Part shown: positions 41,399 through 49,445 of the stretch, piece by piece
Layout of the letters: the number at the start of each line of letters is the position of its first letter
Position numbering within the stretch: the stretch's first letter is position 1
NCBI RefSeq assembly: GCF_030123325.1
Contig: NZ_CP126106.1
Location: 4,368,001 to 4,432,000, forward strand
Direction of reading: 5' to 3'
DNA from: Peribacillus simplex
Lineage (GTDB): Bacteria > Bacillota > Bacilli > Bacillales > DSM-1321
Length of the DNA stretch: 64,000 nucleotides
Notes under the pieces: model-generated
What the model was told of the DNA's origin: nothing
The model's database searches: none
What the model saw: the letters and a program-made list of their open reading frames with translations, nothing else
Made by a program: the position numbers and the translations under genes

Positions 41399-42811
41399 AT
41401 GCATTTAGATCAAATCGTTAAAATAGAAGGTTTCCAAACCATCCTCCATTCACTTGTGGACGTAATCGATATCGGGTTACATATAATCGATATAAAAGGC
41501 CGGACCATTATATATAACAAGAAAATGGCAGAAATCGAAGGCATGGATTCAGAAGAGGTATTAGGGAAAAAGATTCACGAGATCTTTATATTCAAGGAAG
41601 AAGCGGAGAGCACATTAATACGGGCGCTTCATTCTGGAAGGAAAACCGAAAACTCGAAGCAGACCTACTTCAATAATCTCGGACAGGAAATTACAACAAT
41701 CAATAATACGTTCCCGATTTTGGATCAGAACCAAAATATCATTGGAGCCATTGAAGTGGCAAAGGATATAACGAATCTTGAAAGAATCATTAAAGATAAT
41801 ATCCTGAATAAAGGCGATACGAAATATACGTTTGACAGCATCATCGGAACGAGTGAGAATTTCTTGGAAGTCATTGAAAAAAGCAAGCGTTCGACCAGGA
41901 CGGCATCCTCCATCCTCATTGTTGGGGAGACGGGAACGGGAAAAGAACTCTTTGCCCAAAGCATCCATAATGGCAGCAGCCGTTCGACACATCCTTTCAT
42001 CAGCCAAAACTGTGCTGCCCTGCCAGATAGTCTTATTGAAGGAATTCTTTTTGGCACGAAGAAAGGGGCCTTCACCGGATCGATTGAAAGGCCAGGTTTA
42101 TTCGAACAGGCACAGGGTGGGACCATCCTGCTAGATGAAATCAATTCCTTAAATCCGAATATGCAGGCGAAATTATTAAGGGCCCTTCAAGAAAGGACGA
42201 TTCGCCGTGTTGGGGATACGAAGGATAAAAAAATTGACGTACGGGTCATAGCAACGATAAATGAAGATCCAATAGATGCCATTTCAAATGATCATTTACG
42301 AAAGGATTTATATTATCGATTAAGCGTCGTTTCGTTATTCATCCCGCCTCTTCGTGAACGGAAAGAGGATATTCCCTTGCTGGCGCAATCCTTCATCGAG
42401 AAATTCAATGCGCTGTTCGAATTGAATATTGAAGGGATCAGTGAAGAGGTCTACTCGCTTTTTTATGATTACGACTGGCCCGGGAACGTAAGGGAACTTG
42501 AACATATCATTGAGGGGGCCATGAATTTAATGGAACCTGGCGATACAAAGATTGCCATCACCCACCTTCCGACTTTATTTAGGAAGAAAGCCCATTTGGA
42601 AGACATTCACCCCGAAAGAAAAGAGAATCATGCAAATGGAGATTTACAGGAGTCGACCTTATCTCTTGATGATTATATCGCCAATACTGAAAAGCAATAT
42701 TTGGAGAAGATCTTGAAGGAACATGGCATGAATATCTCCAAGGCTGCCAAGGCCTTGAATATCAGCCGCCAAAGCCTTCAATACCGCTTGAAAAAGTATC
42801 AGGTCAAATAA
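41399..42811 (+). CDS. rocR: Sigma-54-dependent activator RocR
   Basis: A 470-residue enhancer-binding protein: an N-terminal PAS domain (GLHIIDIKGRTIIYNKKMAE region, to about 125), an AAA+ core with Walker A GETGTGKE, the sigma-54 contact loop GAFTGS (usual GAFTGA; last residue changed), DEINSLNPNMQAKLLRALQE, and a C-terminal Fis-type HTH (NISKAAKALNISRQSLQYRL). ATG at 41399 with GGGAGG 5 bases upstream; an upstream in-frame start lacks one. Divergent from rocADG. It activates them in response to ornithine or citrulline in B. subtilis. Confident from domain order and context. Confidence 0.93.
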   Translation: MHLDQIVKIEGFQTILHSLVDVIDIGLHIIDIKGRTIIYNKKMAEIEGMDSEEVLGKKIHEIFIFKEEAESTLIRALHSGRKTENSKQTYFNNLGQEITTINNTFPILDQNQNIIGAIEVAKDITNLERIIKDNILNKGDTKYTFDSIIGTSENFLEVIEKSKRSTRTASSILIVGETGTGKELFAQSIHNGSSRSTHPFISQNCAALPDSLIEGILFGTKKGAFTGSIERPGLFEQAQGGTILLDEINSLNPNMQAKLLRALQERTIRRVGDTKDKKIDVRVIATINEDPIDAISNDHLRKDLYYRLSVVSLFIPPLRERKEDIPLLAQSFIEKFNALFELNIEGISEEVYSLFYDYDWPGNVRELEHIIEGAMNLMEPGDTKIAITHLPTLFRKKAHLEDIHPERKENHANGDLQESTLSLDDYIANTEKQYLEKILKEHGMNISKAAKALNISRQSLQYRLKKYQVK

Positions 42812-42829
42812 CGTCATTTCCGCACAAAG

Positions 42830-42856
42830 AAGGCCCCCATTAATATGGAGGGCCTT
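42830..42856. terminator. Bidirectional terminator between rocR and azoreductase
   Basis: Arms AAGGCCCCCCAT / ATGGAGGGCCTT (one mismatch) with a 4-base loop, between convergent genes. Confidence 0.82.
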
Positions 42857-42888
42857 ATCTTATTACCTGCTATTCATTCAACTCGCAA

Positions 42889-43575
42889 TCAGAATGTTTC
42901 AGCCGCTTTTGCAACCTTTTCCAAACCATCCGCGATGATTTCTTGTGTCCGGTCCGGATACTGATTATGGCCTTCAATGACCACGACCTCCGGATTGTTG
43001 ATCCCCCATAGGCCAATGATATTTTTCACTAAATTCACTGCCATTTCAGCAGAAGCCATACCTTCCAATGCATAATCGGAACCGCGGGCATTCAATAGCA
43101 TGACTTTTTTATCACCAGCATACCCGACAGGACCTTCCGCCGTATAATTGAACATTTTACCGGCTTGTGCCAAATAGGAAAGATATGTGATTAGCGGTGC
43201 AGGAACCGTTGAGTTCCATAGGGGGAAAGCGAATACCACTTTATCCATGGCCAGGAATTGATTTAAATATTGGTCAACCAGTTCTGCCGCCTTTTCCTCT
43301 TCGGCTGTCAGTTCAAGACCTTGGTTGCGTTTATACAACCCGGTTATCGCCGTATTTCCATAGTAAGGAAGTTCTTCTTTAAATAAATCCAGCTCGGTCA
43401 CTTCATCTGTACGGTGTGTCTCTTTATATGCTTTTAAGAATGTGTCATACATTTTCGAGCTGATTGCCTGATCTGCTGGACGATCATTCACTTTAACGAA
43501 TAATACTTTTGTCATTTTTCCATTCTCCCCTGCCGCGGTTTCTTTATTTCCAAATAATCTACTTAAGAATCCCAT
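42889..43575 (-). CDS. FMN-dependent NADH-azoreductase (AzoR family)
   Basis: A flavodoxin-fold protein with the azoreductase/quinone-reductase motifs TKVLFVKVNDRPADQAISSK, FAFPLWNSTVPAPLITYLSY and LLNARGSDYALEGM. It reduces quinones by two electrons and azo dyes using NADH and FMN. Two starts are possible: ATG at 43573-43575 (GGGTGAGGA upstream; gives 228 residues with an extra MGFLSRLFGNKETAAGENGK leader) or ATG at 43515 (GGGGAGA upstream; gives the usual 208 residues). I list the longer one. It follows catDE by 29 bases on the same strand, a sensible partner in quinone detoxification. Confidence 0.85.
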   Translation of the reverse strand: MGFLSRLFGNKETAAGENGKMTKVLFVKVNDRPADQAISSKMYDTFLKAYKETHRTDEVTELDLFKEELPYYGNTAITGLYKRNQGLELTAEEEKAAELVDQYLNQFLAMDKVVFAFPLWNSTVPAPLITYLSYLAQAGKMFNYTAEGPVGYAGDKKVMLLNARGSDYALEGMASAEMAVNLVKNIIGLWGINNPEVVVIEGHNQYPDRTQEIIADGLEKVAKAAETF

Positions 43576-43604
43576 TATCCTCACCCTTGCTTTCTGCTAT
43601 TAAA

Positions 43605-44453
43605 TTAGACGACTAAATGAATCTCATTGCCAGATGGATCTGTTACAGCGAAAAACCCTTCTTTTTCCGTGACGGCAGCCCCGATTCCTTTCAGTTGCTC
43701 CGTTACTTTGTTTCTCGCATCTTCATCTGCAAAAACGAGAGTATACCAGTTCAGCCCCACACTATTTTCCTTTGGAGCAGGGGCGCCCACGCCATTCCAT
43801 GTGTTCAACCCAATGTGATGATGATATCCGCCGGTTGAAGTAAATAGCGCTCCTCCATATCGATTCACAACGGTAAAACCAAGACCTTGCATGTAAAACT
43901 CCTCCGTTTTACGTAAATCCGCTACATGCAGATGAATATGCCCCATTAAAGTACCTGCAGGGAGTTTGCTCCACTCACCATCGCTTTCTTCCAGAAGGTC
44001 ATTCCCATCCAACGGATCCGTGCCCATAGCGACTTCCCCACCGGCCCATTTCCAATCAGTGGATGGCCGGTCAGCGTATACTTCAATGCCATTGCCATCC
44101 GGATCTGTAATGTACAGCGCTTCACTCACTTCATGATCCGCCGCTCCAAATGGATATTTCGTTTGAAGTAAATGGCGTAAAAAAATCGATAAGTCGGCAC
44201 GGCTTGGCAGCAAAAGTGCAAAGTGATATAAGCCCGTCGTCCGCCCTTCTTTCGGAATCACATCCGCAGGCTGCTCAAGTGTCAGCAACGGGGTTTTTCC
44301 GTCTGTCGTTAAAACAGCCTGCCGGTCGGTTTTCTTCAATACTTGAAGACCGATGATTTCTTGATAAAACAGAATGGCCTTATTCAAATCCAAGACATTT
44401 ATACTGACTTCGCCAACAAAAGTAATTGGTTTTTTATGAAAATTTTTATCCAT
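43605..44453 (-). CDS. catE: Catechol-2,3-dioxygenase CatE (VOC family)
   Basis: A 282-residue extradiol dioxygenase with two vicinal-oxygen-chelate modules. Iron ligands are visible in the C-terminal module: GHIHLHVADL (His), HHHIGLNTW (His) and NEIHLVV (Glu). The first module carries VSINVLDLNKAILFYQEIIG. It opens catechol rings. Gene order catD-catE matches B. subtilis, where the pair is induced by catechol and quinones via CatR/Spx. AAGGGAAG about 7 bases before the ATG, 4 bases after catD. Confident. Confidence 0.9.
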   Translation of the reverse strand: MDKNFHKKPITFVGEVSINVLDLNKAILFYQEIIGLQVLKKTDRQAVLTTDGKTPLLTLEQPADVIPKEGRTTGLYHFALLLPSRADLSIFLRHLLQTKYPFGAADHEVSEALYITDPDGNGIEVYADRPSTDWKWAGGEVAMGTDPLDGNDLLEESDGEWSKLPAGTLMGHIHLHVADLRKTEEFYMQGLGFTVVNRYGGALFTSTGGYHHHIGLNTWNGVGAPAPKENSVGLNWYTLVFADEDARNKVTEQLKGIGAAVTEKEGFFAVTDPSGNEIHLVV

Positions 44454-44457
44454 ATTA

Positions 44458-44862
44458 TCACTTCCCTTTTTTATTGAAAATCACATGATCCAAAGAAAGA
44501 ACCGTGCGGTTTGCACACGCTAGATAGACAGACATGGCCAGCAGTGCCAAGTCCAGTTCGTAGCCCGCCGCTTGCCCGTTTCCAAGAAAGCCGGCAGGTA
44601 ATTTTGCCGTGAAAATCGCCATCGCCATTATGACCGCAAATAGGACGGAAACGATTCGTGTTCCCAAACCCAGTATAACCGCAAGTCCTCCGATCAATTC
44701 GATTATTGCAACGATGTACGCCATGAAGCCTGGAATGCCAAGACTATCGAAAAATCCAGCCGTATTCCCTATGCCCCCTTGAAACTTTGAAACTCCGTGA
44801 ATGAAAAAAGTAAGACCTAAAATCACCCTTAAAAAAACTTGACCTGCATCATTTTTATTCAT
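44458..44862 (-). CDS. catD: DoxX family membrane protein CatD
   Basis: A 134-residue four-helix protein of the DoxX family. Signatures: LRVILGLTFFIHGVSKFQGG, AYIVAIIELIGGLAVILGLG and FTAKLPAGFLGN. It is the membrane partner of CatE in thiol/quinone stress defence. Start ATG at 44860-44862 with AAAGGAG 9 bases upstream; the frame is open much further but overlaps the NAS-like gene and is not hydrophobic there. A strong SigA promoter with an overlapping inverted repeat lies just upstream. Confident. Confidence 0.9.
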   Translation of the reverse strand: MNKNDAGQVFLRVILGLTFFIHGVSKFQGGIGNTAGFFDSLGIPGFMAYIVAIIELIGGLAVILGLGTRIVSVLFAVIMAMAIFTAKLPAGFLGNGQAAGYELDLALLAMSVYLACANRTVLSLDHVIFNKKGK

Positions 44863-44885
44863 ATATGAATTCTCCTTTTCGTTAG

Positions 44886-44898
44886 TTACTTTATGTAA
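44886..44898 (-). promoter_or_regulatory. Operator-like inverted repeat at the catDE start site
   Basis: TTAC-N5-GTAA immediately downstream of the -10 box, where a bound MarR/DUF24-type repressor such as CatR would block initiation. The regulator gene is not in the window. Confidence 0.5.
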
Positions 44899-44901
44899 GT
44901 G

Positions 44902-44930
44902 ATTATATTTTAATAAGCTTGTAATGTCAA
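44902..44930 (-). promoter_or_regulatory. Consensus SigA promoter of catDE
   Basis: On the minus strand a perfect TTGACA (44925-44930), a 17-base spacer and a perfect TATAAT (44902-44907). Such a full-consensus promoter needs a repressor, in keeping with the adjacent inverted repeat. Confidence 0.85.
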
Positions 44931-45001
44931 GTAAGTTTATAGGAATATCTTTTTCCTCCCCAAAAAAACGAATTGCCGAAGCAACCCGTTCCATGTTGTC
45001 A

Positions 45002-45682
45002 CTATTTGAATGTGTAATAAATGGTTGAATTGATGATGAAAGAATCCGCAATCGTTCTTCCGACTTCCTCACATGCCACTTTACTGAACTTTGTCGCATC
45101 CACGGGCTCATATAATAATTGATGAATGCCGTCAACCGACCGTATTGCGACGGTTGCGCCGGGGTTCGTCTGAAATATCCGTTCCAGTATTTCTTCTTTA
45201 TTAGGAACCAGGCTGGCAATCCATACAAGATCGAACTCCGTGTAGTCATGAAGGGCGCCATCATTCAGGATATAGTCTGAATTCCCTTCGTCATCCAGTT
45301 CTTGGACGATGCGCCTGCCAAGTGAATGGGCTTGTTCATCTATATCGAGACATGTCATTTTCGCACCCAACTCCCGTTGAAGCAGCAATGGACTTAATGG
45401 CAAAGGACCCGTCCCTACAAATGCGAATGATTGAATATCATTTTTCACCTTTTTCAATTCACTGATTTCCGTTTGAATCAGTTCATTGTAGTTATCCCAA
45501 TATATGAAAGAACGGAAATCATCCAGGGTGTTCACACTGCCAGCAAATAATTTGGCATAATGATCCTCCATCAATGTTTCAGCAATCGTCAGCTTTTCAA
45601 GCATGGTACCCCGAATCGACCGGATTTCATCATGGTTGAGAATTTCTTCTGCCACATGCTGATCCAACGGTTTCGAAATCAT
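45002..45682 (-). CDS. Nicotianamine-synthase-like protein (CntL/opine-metallophore type)
   Basis: A 226-residue methyltransferase-fold protein with the nicotianamine synthase SAM-binding motif FVGTGPLPLSPLLL near residue 90, followed by LDIDEQAHSLGRRIV and, later, DLVWIASLVP. Enzymes of this family move the aminobutyrate part of SAM onto an amine (His in CntL, another SAM in plants) to build metal-binding metallophores. It is shorter than typical CntL (about 270). The ATG at 45682 has no good Shine-Dalgarno, so the start is uncertain. Downstream of a broken MATE gene with a Zur-type box and next to a Nik/Cnt-type importer. No CntK or CntM homologue in the window. Confidence 0.78.
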   Translation of the reverse strand: MISKPLDQHVAEEILNHDEIRSIRGTMLEKLTIAETLMEDHYAKLFAGSVNTLDDFRSFIYWDNYNELIQTEISELKKVKNDIQSFAFVGTGPLPLSPLLLQRELGAKMTCLDIDEQAHSLGRRIVQELDDEGNSDYILNDGALHDYTEFDLVWIASLVPNKEEILERIFQTNPGATVAIRSVDGIHQLLYEPVDATKFSKVACEEVGRTIADSFIINSTIYYTFK

Positions 45683-45798
45683 CGAAACCAGCTAGGTTAA
45701 AACGCGATTGATGATTTCGTTATTTGGTGATAAATCATCTTCTTTTAGTAAAAATTTTATAAGTATCCATATATGTATGAATGATTTTTTCCTGGTTT

Positions 45799-46029
45799 CT
45801 AGACCATTTGATCGTTTTCAAGGCGCACACTCCCATTAGGAAATAATTTTTTGCTTAACCATGGTATATACAAAGCCAAAAATACCGAGCGTCCAAGGCT
45901 GAATACAGTAAAGGCCAGCCAGTTTGGTAACTGACCCACAACAGCGGTGTCCACCGCACCTATCAATGGAGTCGTTATCGTCGATATGGTCAGAGGAATG
46001 GCCAAGGCCAAATATGATCGATGGTTCAC
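45799..46029 (-). pseudogene. MATE family exporter with large internal deletion
   Basis: 76 codons: residues 1-35 (NHRSYLALAIPLTISTITTP, LIGAVDTAVVGQLPN) are the first helix of a DinF-type MATE protein; from residue 36 it jumps to WLAFTVFSLGRSVFLALYIP and WLSKKLFPN, which look like the last helix and C-terminus of the same family. The middle, about 370 residues, is missing without a frameshift; the junction is near 45926. A GTG start with AAGGAGG and an upstream Zur-type box remain intact. It may once have exported the metallophore made by the neighbouring NAS-like enzyme. Confidence 0.75.
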
Positions 46030-46061
46030 CTTACTTCCTCCTTAAGAGTCAAACTCCCCTT

Positions 46062-46082
46062 TAATCGAAACCATTACGATTT
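46062..46082 (-). promoter_or_regulatory. Zur-box-like site upstream of MATE remnant / NAS-like gene
   Basis: On the minus strand AAATCGTAAT followed by GGTTTCGATTA. It agrees with the B. subtilis Zur box (AAATCGTAAT-N-ATTACGATTT) at 17 of the 20 defined positions. 33 bases before the GTG of the broken exporter. Confidence 0.7.
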
Positions 46083-46106
46083 AAACCCCAAATAAACTCA
46101 ACCTCA

Positions 46107-46871
46107 TTATTCAAACATCGAAATAAGTTCTTTTGTGTATGAATGGCGATCGCTGCAAAAAAGCTGTTCGTTTCCGAAAGAATCCACAATAACACCCCCT
46201 TTCATCACCATGATCCGTTGGCTCATCTCCTGTACAGCCGACAGATCATGAGAAATGAAAAGATAGGAAATGTCCAAAGTCTCCTGCAGCCCCTTTAACA
46301 ATTTCAGCACCGCCGCTTGTGACAGAACGTCCAGGCTTGAAGTCGGTTCATCCAATATAATGAGGGCCGGTTCAATGCTGATCGCTCGTGCAATGGTCAC
46401 CCGCTGCTTTTGTCCGCCGCTTAGCTCATGCGGGTAGCGTTCAGCAAGACTCTTTGGAAGCTCCACGGTTTCCAGCAGCTGCCCGATATAGTTCGCTTCA
46501 CTTGTATACGTAAAATGTTTCATATTGACCTGGCTGCCAAATTGAAGATATGGATCCATCAGTGAATCTTTTATCCTTAGTTTTGGATTCAAGGCCGATG
46601 CAGGATTTTGCAAAACGGCTTGGATGTTCTTGCGATACGGTTTTAAACTGCGTTCGTTTTTGTTTTGCAGTGCGGTTCCTTCAAATAGGATGCTGCCCTG
46701 GTCAAAAGATTCAATCTGAAGGATGAGCCTTGCCAGTGTGCTTTTTCCGCAGCCGCTCTCGCCCACTAACCCGAGGCATTCCTTCCTTTCGATGCTGAAA
46801 TTCACGTTCCTTAGTATTTCCACTCCGTTATCATAGCTTTTATGGACATTTCGCACTTCTAATAACGTCAT
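46107..46871 (-). CDS. ABC importer ATPase, NikE/OppF/CntF type
   Basis: A 254-residue ABC ATPase: Walker A GESGCGKSTL, Q-loop AVLQNPASALNPKLR, signature ELSGGQKQRVTIARA, Walker B LIILDEPTSSLD and switch FISHDLSAV. The HELSGGQ context and length match the second ATPase of peptide/nickel/metallophore importers. Overlaps the other ATPase gene by 4 bases (ATGA). Last gene of the five-gene importer operon that begins behind a Zur-type box. Family sure; cargo inferred as a zinc-metallophore complex from the Zur sites. Confidence 0.9.
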   Translation of the reverse strand: MTLLEVRNVHKSYDNGVEILRNVNFSIERKECLGLVGESGCGKSTLARLILQIESFDQGSILFEGTALQNKNERSLKPYRKNIQAVLQNPASALNPKLRIKDSLMDPYLQFGSQVNMKHFTYTSEANYIGQLLETVELPKSLAERYPHELSGGQKQRVTIARAISIEPALIILDEPTSSLDVLSQAAVLKLLKGLQETLDISYLFISHDLSAVQEMSQRIMVMKGGVIVDSFGNEQLFCSDRHSYTKELISMFE

Positions 46872-47665
46872 CCTGACACTCCTTCAAGCTTAAATGGAAT
46901 TCTGCTCAATGATGGCGATGATTGAATCATTTTATTCGTATAAGCATGCTTCGGATGATTCAATACCTGATTTTTATCACCGGTCTCAATGATGGCCCCG
47001 TCTTTCATGACCGCAATGCGATCCGCATACTTCTTGACATGACGTAAATCGTGGGTAATGAACAAGACCGCACATCCGGTTTCTTTTTGGAGCCTTGATA
47101 ACAGCTGTAAGACCTTAAAGGAAGATACACTGTCCAAGGCTGTGGTGGGTTCATCCGCTATCAAAATATCCGGTTCAAGCAGCAGGGCTATCGAAATGGA
47201 AACACGCTGAAGCTGCCCACCGCTTAATTGAAAAGGGTATCTGCTGTAGATATCTTCATTCAAGCCCACCGATATGAGCGCCTTGACCGCTTGCTGCCTC
47301 CTTGCCTTTTTGGAAAGGTTCAAATGTGTTCGCTGATATTCGTCGAAATGTTGGCCGATAGTAAGGAACGGTGTGAATGATCCCTGGTAATCTTGAAAAA
47401 TATAAGCCAGGCGCTTTCCGCGAATCTTCCTGATTTCAGAGGAAGATAGCGTTAAAAGATTCTTGTCCCCGTACCATATTTCCCCCTTCGCTTGGAGATT
47501 GGGTGCAAGCAGCTGACATATGGCCATGGCCGTCATGCTTTTGCCGCTCCCGCTTTGTCCGACAAGTGCGAACCACTCACCTTCCTGCACATCTAACGAA
47601 AGATCCTTGACGATATGTTGTTGCTTTCCCATGATATTTAGCTGCCTCACGGATAAAATGCTCAT
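46868..47665 (-). CDS. ABC importer ATPase, NikD/OppD/CntD type
   Basis: A 265-residue ATPase with Walker A GQSGSGKSMTA, Q-loop FQDYQGSFTPFLTIG, signature QLSGGQLQRVSISIA, Walker B ILIADEPTTALD and switch ITHDLRHV. The SMTA after the Walker lysine is typical of OppD/NikD. It overlaps both neighbours by 4 bases, implying tight translational coupling. Energises import with its partner ATPase. Cargo as for the operon. Confidence 0.9.
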   Translation of the reverse strand: MSILSVRQLNIMGKQQHIVKDLSLDVQEGEWFALVGQSGSGKSMTAMAICQLLAPNLQAKGEIWYGDKNLLTLSSSEIRKIRGKRLAYIFQDYQGSFTPFLTIGQHFDEYQRTHLNLSKKARRQQAVKALISVGLNEDIYSRYPFQLSGGQLQRVSISIALLLEPDILIADEPTTALDSVSSFKVLQLLSRLQKETGCAVLFITHDLRHVKKYADRIAVMKDGAIIETGDKNQVLNHPKHAYTNKMIQSSPSLSRIPFKLEGVSG

Positions 47666-48501
47666 GATTCCACCTCCTTTTTCACATCGAATGCATCGCG
47701 CAAATAATCACCGAGTATGTTGGATAGAAGGACGACAAATACGATGGCGAGCCCCGGGTAAATCATCAGCAGCATATTGGATTGAAAGTATGGACGGGCA
47801 TCATTAAGCATGGCTCCCCACTCTGGTGCCGGCGGCTGTGCCCCGAGCCCGATATATGATAAGGAAGATATGAGCAAAATGATTTTTCCTAAATCAAGGC
47901 TAGCCAATACAAGCACGTTCCCGATAATGTGCGGAAATAAATGCTTCCGCATAATCCCAAATGGACTTAATCCATTGATTGTAGCAGCTGTGACATAATC
48001 CTTCCGACGTTCGGTGATCACCGTACTTCGCACAAGCCTGGAATAATTCACCCATTTCACCAGAACGATCGCCAACAGGAGATTTTCAATCCCTGGTCCT
48101 AATAAGCCACTAAGCACAATGGCAACGATCGTATCAGGGAAGGCGAGAAATGCGTCCGCAATGCGCATGAAGATCCGATCGATCAGACCTCCTTTAAAAC
48201 CGGCAATCAACCCGAACGGGATGCCGATGATAACAGCGGCAAACAGGGATATGAGACCGTAGCCAACCGTCAGCTGTGCGCCGAGCAGAAGACGTGTCAA
48301 TACATCACGACCTAGATGATCCGTACCTAGCGGATGTTCCAAGCTTGCCGGCCATAGCCTTTCTCCCAGATTGACCAGTGATGGATCATGTTTCAGGATA
48401 AGAAAGGTGTAAGCCGCAACGGTAAGGACTGTAGCCATCACCGTAAAAAGGATGGTCATTCTCCAGCGCCTTTTGGTTCTTTTTTTGATAACTAACTCCA
48501 T
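47662..48501 (-). CDS. ABC importer permease, NikC/OppC/CntC type
   Basis: A 279-residue permease with six helices: an N-terminal anchor, the ...HPLGTDHLGRDVLTRLLLGA motif of the OppC/NikC branch, and the EAA-type loop around YVTAATINGLSPFGIMRKHL. It forms the channel with the NikB-type partner. 10-base overlap with the upstream gene. Family sure. Confidence 0.9.
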   Translation of the reverse strand: MELVIKKRTKRRWRMTILFTVMATVLTVAAYTFLILKHDPSLVNLGERLWPASLEHPLGTDHLGRDVLTRLLLGAQLTVGYGLISLFAAVIIGIPFGLIAGFKGGLIDRIFMRIADAFLAFPDTIVAIVLSGLLGPGIENLLLAIVLVKWVNYSRLVRSTVITERRKDYVTAATINGLSPFGIMRKHLFPHIIGNVLVLASLDLGKIILLISSLSYIGLGAQPPAPEWGAMLNDARPYFQSNMLLMIYPGLAIVFVVLLSNILGDYLRDAFDVKKEVES

Positions 48502-49445
48502 TTTCCATGCTTCCTTTCCTTCAGCCTTAGTTCCGGATTTAAATAGCGATAAGATAAATCCACGGCACTATTAACCATGAATACAACGATGGCCATGACC
48601 AACAGGTACCCTTGAATGACTGGATAATCCCGTGACCGAATCGAGTCCACGACCATTTTACCTATGCCTGGATAGGCAAAAATCACTTCGATCACCACTA
48701 CACCGCCGATCAAGCTGCCAAGGCTGACACCGAATACGGTAATGACCGGGGGCAGGCTATAACGAAATGCATGGGCAAAGAATATCCGCATCTCTGAAAT
48801 CCCCCTTGACCGGGCAGCCCTGATGAAATCATGGCTGAGGGAATCTATCAAACTCGAACGCAGCAAACGGACGTACACACTTGTGATGGCAAGCCCCAAC
48901 GTGACTGACGGCAGAATCAAAGAACGAAATCCGTCCCTGCCCATTGTTGGAAGGGCCCCCCACCGTACCGCAAATAAATCCATCAAGAGCAGCCCCAGCC
49001 AAAAGCTAGGAATGGCTGCGCCCAACAAAGAAACGGCACGGCTTATCTGATCAATCCAGCTTCCCCTGTACAAGGCAGCAAGCGAACCTAATGGAATGGC
49101 TATACCAAGCATCACAAGCAATGCGCCGACCGCCAGCTCAAGTGTTGCAGGCAGCCCGCTCATGATCATCTCCATCACAGGCTGATTCGTCAGATAGGAA
49201 TTACCGAAATCCAATTGGATAAAGTCCGCAAACCAATCGCCATACTGCACGAACAGCGGATCATTGAACCCCAATTCTTCACGAAGCTCATTGACTTGCT
49301 CGTTTGTGATCGACACATCATCCACTTGTAGTATCGAGAGAACCGGGTCCCCCGGTGCAAGCCGAACAAAAAGGAAAGAGATGAATGTAATCACAAGGAC
49401 AAAAATCACGACCTCAATGAATCGCCTGACTAAGATGCGCAACAT
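48492..49445 (-). CDS. ABC importer permease, NikB/OppB/CntB type
   Basis: A 317-residue permease. Typical OppB/NikB start RRFIEVVIFVLVITFISFLF with VRLAPGDPV after helix 1; EAA loop FIRAARSRGISEMRIFFAHA; late GGVVVIEVIFAYPGIGKMVV. The ATG directly follows the substrate-binding-protein stop (gap 0). Together with the C-type permease makes the transmembrane pore. Family sure. Confidence 0.9.
   Translation of the reverse strand: MLRILVRRFIEVVIFVLVITFISFLFVRLAPGDPVLSILQVDDVSITNEQVNELREELGFNDPLFVQYGDWFADFIQLDFGNSYLTNQPVMEMIMSGLPATLELAVGALLVMLGIAIPLGSLAALYRGSWIDQISRAVSLLGAAIPSFWLGLLLMDLFAVRWGALPTMGRDGFRSLILPSVTLGLAITSVYVRLLRSSLIDSLSHDFIRAARSRGISEMRIFFAHAFRYSLPPVITVFGVSLGSLIGGVVVIEVIFAYPGIGKMVVDSIRSRDYPVIQGYLLVMAIVVFMVNSAVDLSYRYLNPELRLKERKHGKWS

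Noticed and set aside
45690..45725. Zur box directly before the NAS-like gene
   Set aside because: The best alignment matches only about 8 of 14 defined positions, no better than expected by chance; control is more likely from the box at 46062-46082.
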